Part shown: piece after piece, positions 55,037-63,881 of the stretch
Numbering within the stretch: position 1 is the stretch's first letter
How the letters are laid out: each line of letters starts with the position of its first letter
Assembly: GCA_900543695.1 (NCBI GenBank)
Contig: UQSG01000010.1
Location: 5,592-69,591, forward strand
DNA: 64,000 nucleotides
Reading direction: 5' to 3'
Source of the DNA: an uncultured Clostridium sp.
Lineage (GTDB): Bacteria; Bacillota; Clostridia; UBA1212; UBA1255
Translations under genes and position numbers: made by a program
The notes under the pieces: generated by a model
What the model saw: only the letters and a program-made list of their open reading frames with translations
The model's database searches: none
Told to the model about the DNA's origin: nothing

Positions 55037-56897
55037 TGGATTCATAGACGGACAGAGCGTCCTTTATGTGGTTCGGATACGGCTCGTCCCAATAGCTTCC
55101 GGGGGCTTTCATTGTAATGAGAATATATTGATTCGATGTCAGAGACGATTCGGCAAGACTGGCCAGACACAGGCCGGCGGCGTTGGTAAAGCCCGTTTTT
55201 CCTCCTGAGATCCGGATCCCGTTTGATAATTCCGCGCTGGGCAGCACGTTGAACATCGTGCTCGTAAACGTCATTCCCTGCGGATGCCCCGACAGGGCCT
55301 CGGTCGTATACGTGACGGTGGTAAAAATTTTTTGGACCAGAGGATTCTGAAAGGCATACTGCATCAGAAGCGCCACGTCCTGACAGGTGGTATACTGATT
55401 TTCCTCATGAAGGCCCGTTGCGTTTACGAAATTTGTATTTTTCATGCCGATTTCCGCGGCCTTTTGATTCATGAGCTCCGCAAAGGCCTGCTCGCTTCCT
55501 GCGATCCTGATGGCAAGCGTCACGCTTGCATCGGCTCCGGAGGGCATAAACGCGCCGTAGAGCAGATCGATCACGCGAATCCCCTCCCCGACGGGGAAGT
55601 CTGCCATCGATGCGTCTCTGGCGGCAAGGGCGTCAACGGTCTCCTGCGTGATCACGAGACGCTCCTCCAGATCCGTAAGCCGCTCTGCTGCAAGAAGAAC
55701 CGTCATGATTTTCGTGATGGACGCCGGATAAGCGCGCTGCCCGGCATTCTTGTCAAGCAGTACGCTTCCGTCATTGATACAGACGAGGAGCGCATATTCG
55801 CTTGTAAGGGAATTTCCGTCTACGGTGACGGACGCAGGAGCGGCCGCAGGCGCCTGGGAAGGAGGCGCCTGATTTCCCTGTGCGTCTGTCACCGTAATTG
55901 TGATTGTTTTCTCCGTGTTTTTCCCGATCGCATCGGTCACGCCCAGCGTTATTTCATACTGCCCCGGAAGATCTAAGGTATATTTTCCGTACCAGTACAG
56001 CTTGCTCGTAATGTCGTTCCCGCAGGTGTCGTAAGCCTTTACGTTCTGTAAAATGTCGATTTCTGTTCCGACGGAAACGCTGAGATCGGCGGCGTCGATC
56101 CGCGGCGATGCCTTGTGCCAGGGGTTGTTTTCATCGGGATCGGTAGGATCCCAGCCGGCCCACTCGTGCTCAGGCGGGATTTTAATGGTTTCCGGTTTTC
56201 CCAGCGGCCCGGGTGTTTCTGTGTCGTCGTAAATCAGCGTCTTAGTACCGGCCTTGCAGTTATCATAAATCCATTTTGCATCTGCGGTCGTCAGACGGAC
56301 GCAGCCCAGAGAGGCCGGGGAACCCAGCTTGTTGTATTCCAGCGTTTCCAGAGAGTCCTTGCTTTTCTCAAAATACGGCACGACATGGAACATATAGCCT
56401 CTTTCGATCCGGTAAGCGTACTGCGACCATGTTCCGTCTACCATATAGCACCACGTGGTGCCGAACGGCTCGTGGATGCTGTATTCCCCGAGAATCGTTT
56501 CGTCGCCCTCTTTTCCGACAGAACAGGCGAAGGCCTTGACCGGTATGGTATACTCTCCGTTTTCGTCAATCCCGTAAACGGTAACGGTACACAGCGCCCG
56601 GTTTACCTTGATATAATACGGATATTCCACACCCGCCGGCGGCGTATAGATGATCGTATTGTCTGCGGGCGCGCTGTTTTCAAACCATACCGGATCCTCG
56701 GTTGGAGCGGGAGAGGCCGTTCCCTCGGCGCTTCCGGAAGGCGCGGAGGAGGCGCCTCCGGGGGCGTCGTCCTTTTTATCGTTAAAATGCTGGTATACCA
56801 GAAGTGACACGAGCACTGCAATGATCAGCAGCAGTATTATTAAAGCAATTCGTTCACTTCTCTTTTTCTGATGATATCGATTCGTTTTTCTTGTCAT
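55023..56897 (-). CDS. Fused L,D-transpeptidase and D-Ala-D-Ala carboxypeptidase
   Basis: 624 residues, outside-facing with a membrane anchor at 17-35 and a Ser/Pro-rich linker. A YkuD L,D-transpeptidase domain follows (about 92-225; catalytic Cys199 in SLGCVR, where the common SHGC His is Leu, and His171). An Ig-like domain (about 265-340) and a linker join it to an S11 carboxypeptidase domain with SITK (393-396), SGA (453-455, usually SxN) and KTG (567-569). One chain would trim pentapeptide to tetrapeptide and use it as the donor for 3-3 crosslinks. The ATG at 56897 has weak GGTGGGG upstream; a GTG at 56909 is an alternative. Confidence 0.9.
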   Translation of the reverse strand: MTRKTNRYHQKKRSERIALIILLLIIAVLVSLLVYQHFNDKKDDAPGGASSAPSGSAEGTASPAPTEDPVWFENSAPADNTIIYTPPAGVEYPYYIKVNRALCTVTVYGIDENGEYTIPVKAFACSVGKEGDETILGEYSIHEPFGTTWCYMVDGTWSQYAYRIERGYMFHVVPYFEKSKDSLETLEYNKLGSPASLGCVRLTTADAKWIYDNCKAGTKTLIYDDTETPGPLGKPETIKIPPEHEWAGWDPTDPDENNPWHKASPRIDAADLSVSVGTEIDILQNVKAYDTCGNDITSKLYWYGKYTLDLPGQYEITLGVTDAIGKNTEKTITITVTDAQGNQAPPSQAPAAAPASVTVDGNSLTSEYALLVCINDGSVLLDKNAGQRAYPASITKIMTVLLAAERLTDLEERLVITQETVDALAARDASMADFPVGEGIRVIDLLYGAFMPSGADASVTLAIRIAGSEQAFAELMNQKAAEIGMKNTNFVNATGLHEENQYTTCQDVALLMQYAFQNPLVQKIFTTVTYTTEALSGHPQGMTFTSTMFNVLPSAELSNGIRISGGKTGFTNAAGLCLASLAESSLTSNQYILITMKAPGSYWDEPYPNHIKDALSVYESIKEG

Positions 56898-56921
56898 TCG
56901 TAACCCCACCGTCTTGAAATT

Positions 56922-58436
56922 TTATGTTTCACTGATTGTATATTCAATGGAACTTACGGAATTATTTTTTATCAGAACTGTCAGCATCGTGCCGTCCCGG
57001 ACGTACCGGTACAGATCCGAGGACTGCGTATAGCCGTCGCCCAGCGCGCTTACCATGGTATCATACGAGTCTCCGATGCGCAAGCCTTCGGGGATTTCCA
57101 CCATATCGTCCAATATGGAAATGCTGGTAATGACATTCCGGCCGTCTATCGTATTAACAAGCACTTCAAAGCTGTCAAAGGTGTAGAACTGATCGAGTCC
57201 CTGATAGGCGCAGCTCTGCGCTTCATAATATTTATAGTCCAGACCGGCCTCTTTCATCCGATCCAGGAGCCGCGCGTCGCACAGGACGCTGATTTCTACG
57301 CCGCCAGCCTCAAAATAATATCCGTCGTGCGGATGCTCCTCGTATTCGCCGCCTGGATCCGGCGTATTGTCTGCCGGACCGGGAGGTTCCGTTTGCCCGG
57401 TGTCCGTTCCGGCCCTTTTTTCCTGCTCGTACCGCTCCCTTTTTTCTTCCCAGATGTCTGCGAGCGCTTCGTCTCCGGTATGGTCGAACAGACCGCGGCT
57501 GCCAAACTCTTCCTGTAAAATGCCGCCGAGATAATCCGTATATTTTTCCGCGCCGAACACATTGAGGTGCATTCCCATATCGTAAGTATCCGTCTGCATG
57601 TCAATGCCGATTTCGTCCGATGCCTCCAGAAAGTTGTAATATCTGAGCCCGTTTTTCTGCGCGTATTCCGTAATCTGCGCGTCCCATTCGTCGTACCAGT
57701 GCGGATAGAGACTCGGAGATTTGACCAGAATCAGCTCCGTCCCTTTGCTTCGGCAGAGCTCCGCCATTTTATCCAGATATTCAAAGGAAACGGCGGGCAG
57801 CGTGTAATCGTCGAGCGGCTTGACGGCGGGCAGCGATTCCATGGGGCGTATGGCCGTCTGCATCAGATATCCGTTGTGCGAGACCGTATCGCGGTGAAAC
57901 CAATACCGGAAATCCTCCGCAGAAAGATCGCTCCAGCGGGAATGGTATCGGAGCAGCGGAAAGAGATAGCTGGCCAGCGTTTCTTCCTCCGTCATGGAGG
58001 CGCGGATCGCGTCAATTTTAACGGAAGAGAACGCCAGACCGTCCAGCGTCATTCTGTTATACGCTTCGTTCTGCGGTTCCCCGTAAATCATGGACTGCAC
58101 GTTGTAAATTACAATTTTGGGCGTCTCATAACGGTACGTGTCCTCGAGGATATAATACGACTGCCAGATCAGCTGCTGCGCGCTGCCGCGGATATAGCTG
58201 GTAATTCCATAGCGTTCCCATAGTGTAACGGGTGAAATATTTTCATAGACCTCGCAGTCTCCTACGAATATGATGTCGTGCTTTTTGATCTCGTCGTAAT
58301 ATTCGGAAATCAGCGCGCCTTCCCGGATTTCCGTCATATATTTGGGCATCAGCAGCATCTGGAGCAGCCACAGGAGCAGCAGCGTAGCCAGAACGGTAAT
58401 TGTAATCGTAAGAATAAGTTTCGTTTTCCTGCTCAT
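56922..58436 (-). CDS. DltD-like SGNH protein with Cys at the nucleophile position
   Basis: 504 residues: a membrane anchor (7-30), an SGNH hydrolase-like domain and an extra C-terminal domain. SGNH blocks are visible as GDC (59-61), Gly84, Asn112, and DxxxH (Asp286, His290), but the usual Ser is Cys61. A disordered Pro/Glu/Gly-rich stretch (about 335-370) leads to a C-terminal domain with GDSYDTMVSALG, like small periplasmic fold modules. In the Dlt pathway DltD acts after DltB outside the membrane. It sits 11 bases after the MBOAT gene, in DltD position. The acceptor is unknown. Confidence 0.8.
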   Translation of the reverse strand: MSRKTKLILTITITVLATLLLLWLLQMLLMPKYMTEIREGALISEYYDEIKKHDIIFVGDCEVYENISPVTLWERYGITSYIRGSAQQLIWQSYYILEDTYRYETPKIVIYNVQSMIYGEPQNEAYNRMTLDGLAFSSVKIDAIRASMTEEETLASYLFPLLRYHSRWSDLSAEDFRYWFHRDTVSHNGYLMQTAIRPMESLPAVKPLDDYTLPAVSFEYLDKMAELCRSKGTELILVKSPSLYPHWYDEWDAQITEYAQKNGLRYYNFLEASDEIGIDMQTDTYDMGMHLNVFGAEKYTDYLGGILQEEFGSRGLFDHTGDEALADIWEEKRERYEQEKRAGTDTGQTEPPGPADNTPDPGGEYEEHPHDGYYFEAGGVEISVLCDARLLDRMKEAGLDYKYYEAQSCAYQGLDQFYTFDSFEVLVNTIDGRNVITSISILDDMVEIPEGLRIGDSYDTMVSALGDGYTQSSDLYRYVRDGTMLTVLIKNNSVSSIEYTISET

Positions 58437-58447
58437 GCGCGCCCTCC

Positions 58448-60001
58448 TTAAAATTGATTATATATAAATTGACTGGAATCATAGCCGATTCCGTACGCGC
58501 CAAAGATAAGAATCGAAATAAGCAGCAGCGCAATGACCGCGCCCTGCAGCGGAAAAGAGCGGCGGTACAGCCGTTCCCGCACGCTGCCCGTTCGCTGGAG
58601 CATGCTGACGCCAAACAAAAGCAATCCGCCGGCCAGTACGACCGCATAATCCCAGCCGGATAAGCCGAGCTTTAAAAAGCCGCCGCCAAGCAGCTCCGCA
58701 TAATTGCCTTCCGTAAAAATCCCTCCGAACATCCGGAACGTCAGCGGGACGTCCCGGTAGCAGTCGAGCATACGCAGACTGCTCAGCAGGAAGACCGTTC
58801 GCAGGATCTCAAAGGATTTATAGGGCGCGGTATTTTTCAGCGACGGAAACCGTGCGTGAAATTTTCGGTACAGCGGCGAAAGCTCCTGTGAAATTAAAAT
58901 GATGACGCAATTGCCCAGGCCCCAGACGACAAAGTTCCAGCCCCGTCCGTGCCAGATTCCCGTAGTAAGCCAGACCAGAATCGTGCTGAGATAAACGGGA
59001 ATCCGTTTTCCAACGGCATCGCCCAGTCTGGCCCGTGCGTTTTTTGAAAGGCGCAGCATGGGCTTTGACACGGAAACGGGATAAAATAAATATTCCTTAA
59101 ACCATTCGCCGAGCGAAATATGCCAGCGGCGCCAGTATTCTGTAACGCTTTTGGAAAAATACGGCCTGTTGAAGTTTTCCTGCACGCGGATACCAAGCAC
59201 CTGCGCGATCCCGATGGTGATATCGATTCCGCCTGTAAAATCTGCGTACAGCTGAACTGCATACAGCGCCATTCCAAGCAGCGCATATGCGCCCGTATAT
59301 ACGGAGGGATCTCCGATGAGCACGCGGACCGCCGCAAGCAGCCTGTCCGCAATAACAAGCTTTTTGAAATATCCCCACAGGATCCGCTCGATCCCGAAGA
59401 GAAGGTTTTTCGCACAGAACGGCTCAGGCGTATACAGCGTTTCCGTCAAATACTTATAGTCGGAAATGGGCCCCTGAACGAGCAGGGGAAAGAACGACGT
59501 AAACAGCGCGAGCCGGAAAATGTTCCTTTCCGCCGCGGCTTTTCCGCGGTACACGTTGATCAGATAGCCCATGGTCTGGAAGGTATAGAAGGAGATTCCC
59601 ATCGGAAGAACAAGCTCCGTGCCGGTCAGGCCGGAACCGATCAGCAGATACTTCAGCACGGCAAGAATGCCGAAGTTGAAGAGCAGGCAGGGAACCAGAA
59701 ACAGCCGCATCCGCTTCTTGCAGGTTTCCTTATAAGCCTTCCGCTCCTCGCGGGACGCCGCTTTGCCGTCTGCCGACAGCCATCCCGCCTGCTTTTCCTG
59801 GACTTTACCAATCCAATAACCGGCTACATAGGTCGAAAGAACGGTAGCCCCAAGGAACAGAAACCCGCTGAGTCCGGCGAACGCGTAAAATACGGCGCTG
59901 CACAGCAGCAGAAGCATCCAGCGGAAGCGCAGCGGCACGAAGTAGTATACAAGAAAAAGCAGCGCCAAAAAGCAGAGGAAGGAAAACGAGGTAAACAGCA
60001 T
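58448..60001 (-). CDS. MBOAT family O-acyltransferase, DltB/AlgI-like
   Basis: 517 residues with about 11 membrane helices. The MBOAT signature includes RRWHISLGEWFKEYLFYP (His294) and the catalytic His351 in TTGIWHGRGWN. MBOAT enzymes of this type take an acyl group from a cytoplasmic donor (carrier-protein thioester in DltB) and pass it to an extracytoplasmic acceptor. It lies five bases after the carrier protein gene, with the adenylation gene before that, so DltB-like use of the carrier is a firm inference; alginate-type acetylation is the alternative. Confidence 0.9.
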   Translation of the reverse strand: MLFTSFSFLCFLALLFLVYYFVPLRFRWMLLLLCSAVFYAFAGLSGFLFLGATVLSTYVAGYWIGKVQEKQAGWLSADGKAASREERKAYKETCKKRMRLFLVPCLLFNFGILAVLKYLLIGSGLTGTELVLPMGISFYTFQTMGYLINVYRGKAAAERNIFRLALFTSFFPLLVQGPISDYKYLTETLYTPEPFCAKNLLFGIERILWGYFKKLVIADRLLAAVRVLIGDPSVYTGAYALLGMALYAVQLYADFTGGIDITIGIAQVLGIRVQENFNRPYFSKSVTEYWRRWHISLGEWFKEYLFYPVSVSKPMLRLSKNARARLGDAVGKRIPVYLSTILVWLTTGIWHGRGWNFVVWGLGNCVIILISQELSPLYRKFHARFPSLKNTAPYKSFEILRTVFLLSSLRMLDCYRDVPLTFRMFGGIFTEGNYAELLGGGFLKLGLSGWDYAVVLAGGLLLFGVSMLQRTGSVRERLYRRSFPLQGAVIALLLISILIFGAYGIGYDSSQFIYNQF

Positions 60002-60006
60002 GCCGA

Positions 60007-60231
60007 TTATTCTTCGAGTCGCAGGATCAAGTCATATAGCTTTTCAGCGGAATTAAAGTTCTCAGGCACAATTTCCTCCGCCGGGATCGCAACGCCGAAT
60101 TCTTCGTTGATTTCGGAGATCAGCGTAATGATATCAAAGGAATCGAGGATTTTGTCCTCGATCAGTCTGTCGTTTGTTTTGTAATCTACATCGGGATGAA
60201 TCGACTGCAGAATCCGAATAAGTTCTTCCAT
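60007..60231 (-). CDS. Acyl carrier protein, DltC-like
   Basis: 74 residues, a four-helix carrier protein. The phosphopantetheine attachment site is Ser31 in the ILDSFDIITLI motif. It is short and acidic like DltC. Gaps of three and five bases to the adenylation and MBOAT genes show that all three are made together. The D-x-F-D form of the motif resembles DltC and other stand-alone peptidyl carriers more than fatty acid ACP (DSLD), consistent with aminoacyl cargo. Confidence 0.88.
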   Translation of the reverse strand: MEELIRILQSIHPDVDYKTNDRLIEDKILDSFDIITLISEINEEFGVAIPAEEIVPENFNSAEKLYDLILRLEE

Positions 60232-60234
60232 AAA

Positions 60235-61764
60235 TCAATTTCCTTCCTGCTGATAAAGTGCCATCAGCGCGAGTCTGTCTATTTTACCGTTCGCCGTAAG
60301 AGGAACGGCGGATATGCGCCGGATCGCGCCCGGCAGCATATAGCGCGGCAGGCGTGATTTTAATTCCGCAAGCAAAGCCGATTCCTCGGCGGCGCCGACG
60401 TAATATAAAATGATTTTGCTCCGCTCCCTGTCGAAAATACAGCAGGAGCATTCCACTCCCGCGCTCCTGTTTGCGAGCATTTCAATTTCTCCGAGCTCGA
60501 TGCGGTGGCCCATATGCTTGATCTGATAATCTTTGCGCGACAGGAACATCAGTTCGCCGCGTTCATTATACCGACCGAGATCCCCCGTCCGGTAAATCAG
60601 CTCATGATACGAATCGTTCAGCGGATTCTGAACGAATGCCGCGTCCGTCCGCGCAAAATCCCTGTAATACCCAAGCGTAAGAGAGGTGCCGCGAATACAG
60701 ATTTCTCCGGCCTGTTCCGGCGCGGCGGGCTTATTTTCCTCGTCCAGGAGCAGGATCTCTGTATTCCGAAAGGGCCTGCCAATCGGGATCGCCTCCTCCG
60801 GGCCGAATTCCCGCGTTGCCTCGTAATAGCACGACATGCCGGTCGCCTCCGTAGGACCGTAAAGGTTAATGAAGCGCGTCTTTGGAAGCTGCCGCTTCCA
60901 AAGATTGAACTGCTTGACCGGAAAAACCTCGCTGCCGAACGCAACGGTCCGCAGAGCTTCCGGCACGACCGTTTTAAATGTGCCGAGACTCGATATCAGG
61001 GTGAGCGCCGGCACGACCCAGCAAATCGTGTTGATCTGATGCTCGTTTAAATATTCTACGAGTTTTACCGGAAACATAAAAAGCTGTTTCGGAATCAGAT
61101 AGGTCGAGGCGCCGTATTTCAGAGTGGGATAAATTTCTTTCAGACAGGCGTCCACATAAAGCGGCGCCTGGTTCCCGAACACGGTGTCGTCGGAAATCTG
61201 CAGGATTTCCGAAAGATTTTCAATGTAGTCGATCACGGAGCGGTGACAGGCAACGACGCCCTTTGGAATCCCCGTGGAGCCGGAGGTAAACACGATATAG
61301 ATCGGATCCGTATCGATTGCTTTTTCCTCTATGGCCGCAAGCGCCGGTTCATTGACCGGATAGCCGCGCAGCTCCGCGCTGCTTACGATCCGGAACGGAG
61401 CGGCAGAGCTTTGGAGCGCCTGGGCGGCGCGCGCCGTCGTGCCGTCGCAGATGACGAGCTCAGGTCTGAGCGTTTCGAAAATTAAAGCGATGCGGTGCTC
61501 CGGCATTTCCTCATCGATCGGTACATAATAGCAGCCCCCTCTGACGACGCCGAGAAAGGCGGCGATCATTTCGGAAGATTTCCGCATAAAAACCACAATC
61601 GGCTTTCTGTAATATCCGGAGTCGGCCAGATAGCTCCCGGCGGAGCGGGAATATTGATAGAGATGCAGAAAGGTCATATTTCCGGCCTCTGAAAAAAAGG
61701 CGGTTTTGTCAGGATATTTTAAATATGTTTCGTCAAGGTAGGAAAGAACGCTGATTCGGTTCAC
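60235..61764 (-). CDS. Amino acid or acyl adenylation enzyme, DltA-like
   Basis: 509 residues of the ANL superfamily. Core motifs are FTSGSTGIPKG near residue 155 (A3), NLYGPTEAT near residue 300 (A5), YRTGDLGRY near residue 385 (A7), and the C-terminal Lys in LTANGKIDR (A10). Length matches DltA. It would activate a carboxylic acid, perhaps D-alanine, with ATP and load it on the carrier protein encoded next. The start is a GTG at 61764 with AAGGAGG upstream. Substrate specificity cannot be assigned from sequence by eye. Confidence 0.85.
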   Translation of the reverse strand: MNRISVLSYLDETYLKYPDKTAFFSEAGNMTFLHLYQYSRSAGSYLADSGYYRKPIVVFMRKSSEMIAAFLGVVRGGCYYVPIDEEMPEHRIALIFETLRPELVICDGTTARAAQALQSSAAPFRIVSSAELRGYPVNEPALAAIEEKAIDTDPIYIVFTSGSTGIPKGVVACHRSVIDYIENLSEILQISDDTVFGNQAPLYVDACLKEIYPTLKYGASTYLIPKQLFMFPVKLVEYLNEHQINTICWVVPALTLISSLGTFKTVVPEALRTVAFGSEVFPVKQFNLWKRQLPKTRFINLYGPTEATGMSCYYEATREFGPEEAIPIGRPFRNTEILLLDEENKPAAPEQAGEICIRGTSLTLGYYRDFARTDAAFVQNPLNDSYHELIYRTGDLGRYNERGELMFLSRKDYQIKHMGHRIELGEIEMLANRSAGVECSCCIFDRERSKIILYYVGAAEESALLAELKSRLPRYMLPGAIRRISAVPLTANGKIDRLALMALYQQEGN

Positions 61765-61781
61765 GCTGCTTCCTCCTTTCT

Positions 61782-62747
61782 TTATTCCATGGAGGACCGG
61801 TCCCATTCAAAGGGAACCGTGGATACTTCCGGATATTTTGTTTTGTCGTAAGTATAGTAATTATATCCGGGCCTCTGCGTTGCGGCAAACGCGTCGAGCT
61901 CCGCATCTGTCCGCATGAAGGAAACAAACTTCGGAATGTGGATGCAGGCGTCGAAGTGATACCAGCCTCCGCCCAGATTGATAATATGCCAGTAGTGGCG
62001 CGAGACGCCGCCCATGCGTTCTACGGGGAGAATTTCCGCGCCGATTTTTGTCAGCAGAATCTGGCTGACGGAAAAATAGGTAAAACAGTCGCCCCAGCCT
62101 TCGGTAATGCCGCGGTAGGCTTCCGCGCGCCAGTCCTTCTTATCGGAGGAATCCCAGTATCTGACGTGGGTATTTACATATTTATAGATTTCCCAGGCCT
62201 TTTCCTCCATCGTCATGTCTTCGGTGGTGATTTCCGCGAGCACCTGCTCCGCAGCCTCGTCCAGCTGCTCCTCCGTAACCTTTACTTCGCTGAGCGTGAT
62301 AATGGCCGTCATGGAGGTTTCGTTGCCGGCCTTGTCGCGCGCCGTATATGTGACTTCGTATTCGCCCGGCGTTTTCGGATCTACTTTGGAGCGGTCTACG
62401 ATGATTTCTACTTCTCCGTCTACCGCATCTATTGCGGTGACGCCTTTCAGATAGGATATGCCTTCTCCGACGTAAAATTGTCTGTTTACGACGCCTGTCA
62501 GTACGGGGGGCTCATAGTCGGGTACGGGCGTAGGCGTCGGATCCGGCGGCGGGGTGGGCGTGGAAACGGCCGTGGGCGCTGCGCTTGAGACGGGCGCAGC
62601 CGACGCCTCCACCGAAGCGGAGGGCACTCCCTGACCGGGCGCTGGATTTTGTCCGCAGCCTGCCGCACCGGCCAAAAGGGCGGCGATCAGAAACGCTGCG
62701 GCTCCTTTGCGGATTTTTCCTGCTTTTCTCGCATATGTATTCTGCAT
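61782..62747 (-). CDS. Transglutaminase-like lipoprotein with Ig-like domain
   Basis: 321 residues. Lipobox AGAAGC with Cys31, then a Ser/Thr/Pro-rich linker to about residue 78, an Ig-like domain of the DUF5011 type (about 79-152), and a transglutaminase-core domain with Cys221 (GWGDCFTY), His254 (YWHIINL) and Asp266 (YHFDAC), a complete triad. Surface proteins of this type may act as proteases or crosslinkers. The ATG at 62747 has GGGAG 8 bases upstream. It leads the envelope operon, 17 bases before the adenylation gene. Confidence 0.85.
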   Translation of the reverse strand: MQNTYARKAGKIRKGAAAFLIAALLAGAAGCGQNPAPGQGVPSASVEASAAPVSSAAPTAVSTPTPPPDPTPTPVPDYEPPVLTGVVNRQFYVGEGISYLKGVTAIDAVDGEVEIIVDRSKVDPKTPGEYEVTYTARDKAGNETSMTAIITLSEVKVTEEQLDEAAEQVLAEITTEDMTMEEKAWEIYKYVNTHVRYWDSSDKKDWRAEAYRGITEGWGDCFTYFSVSQILLTKIGAEILPVERMGGVSRHYWHIINLGGGWYHFDACIHIPKFVSFMRTDAELDAFAATQRPGYNYYTYDKTKYPEVSTVPFEWDRSSME

Positions 62748-62784
62748 GAGACATGCTCCCGTCTGATTGAAGATTAACGCTCTT

Positions 62785-62813
62785 ATAGTATAACGGAACG
62801 GGTGTTTTGTCAA
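62785..62813 (-). promoter_or_regulatory. Promoter of the envelope operon
   Basis: TTGACA (62808-62813), a 17-base spacer and TACTAT (62785-62790) on the minus strand, 37 bases upstream of the transglutaminase gene. It probably drives all six genes down to 55023, since gaps between them are 3 to 24 bases. Confidence 0.75.
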
Positions 62814-62818
62814 TTCGG

Positions 62819-63631
62819 CTAGTCCAGCAGCAGCCCGGCTCTGCCGCGCGGAGCGGGGAGGATTCCGTACGTCACGAGCGGCTTCTCCGACAGCCTTGCG
62901 CCGTTTCGGATCAGAAAACAAGGCGGAAGCGTCGTTTCGCTGATCCGAACGGATCCGTCCTTCTCTTTTTTCCCGAAAAGCAGATAATTTTTGCCGGCGA
63001 TGTTCCATATTTTACAGAAGCCGCCGCAGTAACGGTTTTCTTCCAGCGCGTATTTTACTGCGTCCGTATCCCAGCATAAAAAGTCATTCTCCTGAAAAGC
63101 GGTGTCGCGAATTTCCTTGTAGAGCTCCGACTCTTCCGGCAAAAGCTCGCGGAGCGCACCGGCGGCGGTCATCCGTGCAAACGCGGCCTCCGAAAATACT
63201 GCCTGCTGCGCGATATAATTCTGAACGGTGCCGTTTGCGGTATAGTATCGGAGCAGCTTTTCGTTCTCCGGGCAGAAAAGGATTCCGGCTTTTTCCGCGT
63301 CCGCAAACCGGAAGAAGGCATGGGCCAGCTTCTGGTATATGCCCGTTCCTCTGTACTCCGGTAAAATGGCAAAGGCGTAGCCGTAATATGCCTTTTGCGG
63401 CGGCACGCCGGGGCGGCGGATTTCTGCGGGCAGAAAATACGCGGCTCCCACTGCCTGCGCGCCGGACAGGGCGCAGAAAATTTCGGCTTGTCCTGTCCGC
63501 ACCCTCTTCTCGTAAAAAAAATCAAAATAACCGGGCGCGTCGTCAAAGCCGGAAAGCCATATTTTACGAAGCGCTTCCCGGAAAGCCGGATTGTCGTCGC
63601 GTTTTTTCTGATACTGCATGATTTCCGCCAT
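62819..63631 (-). CDS. GNAT family N-acetyltransferase-like protein
   Basis: 270 residues. The N-terminal half is a GNAT fold with AYYGYAFAILPEYRGTGIYQKLA near residue 83, where the RGTGIYQ loop is the acetyl-CoA pyrophosphate site. The second half is mixed alpha/beta without a clear motif, perhaps a second, diverged GNAT lobe. The acceptor is unknown. The ATG at 63631 has GAAGGAG 8 bases upstream. It ends before the promoter of the envelope operon and may be transcribed separately from it. Confidence 0.8.
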   Translation of the reverse strand: MAEIMQYQKKRDDNPAFREALRKIWLSGFDDAPGYFDFFYEKRVRTGQAEIFCALSGAQAVGAAYFLPAEIRRPGVPPQKAYYGYAFAILPEYRGTGIYQKLAHAFFRFADAEKAGILFCPENEKLLRYYTANGTVQNYIAQQAVFSEAAFARMTAAGALRELLPEESELYKEIRDTAFQENDFLCWDTDAVKYALEENRYCGGFCKIWNIAGKNYLLFGKKEKDGSVRISETTLPPCFLIRNGARLSEKPLVTYGILPAPRGRAGLLLD

Positions 63632-63667
63632 ACACAGCACTCCTTCTGCGCTGTTAATTGAAAACAA

Positions 63668-63701
63668 TAAAAAAAGAAGATACAAACAGCGCTGCATCTT
63701 C
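63668..63701 (-). terminator. Intrinsic terminator after tRNA-Leu
   Basis: On the minus strand, GAAGAT pairs with ATCTTC around a short inner CAGCGCTG palindrome and is followed by TTTTTTT, seven bases past the tRNA 3' end. Confidence 0.75.
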
Positions 63702-63707
63702 AAAAAT

Positions 63708-63794
63708 TGGTGCGGATAGCAGGACTTGAACCTGTACGAGGGAACCCTCACTAGTACCTGAAACTAGCGCGTCTGCCAATTCCGCCATATCCGC
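63708..63794 (-). tRNA. tRNA-Leu (anticodon CAG)
   Basis: An 87-nucleotide class II tRNA including an encoded CCA end. The acceptor stem pairs GCGGATA with TATCCGC, the anticodon loop reads TTCAGGT (anticodon CAG) between CTAGT and ACTAG, a long variable arm follows, and the T arm contains GGTTCAAGTCC. It reads CUG codons. Confidence 0.95.
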
Positions 63795-63805
63795 ATGGCG
63801 TGTAT

Positions 63806-63834
63806 ATGATAGTCAAAAAAAACCGGCTTGTCAA
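63806..63834 (-). promoter_or_regulatory. Promoter of tRNA-Leu
   Basis: TTGACA (63829-63834), a 17-base spacer containing eight T, and TATCAT (63806-63811) on the minus strand, 12 bases before the tRNA. Confidence 0.7.
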
Positions 63835-63881
63835 GCCTGGTTTTCAGAAATTTTCAAAAAAATCTGTAGGATTACAATACA

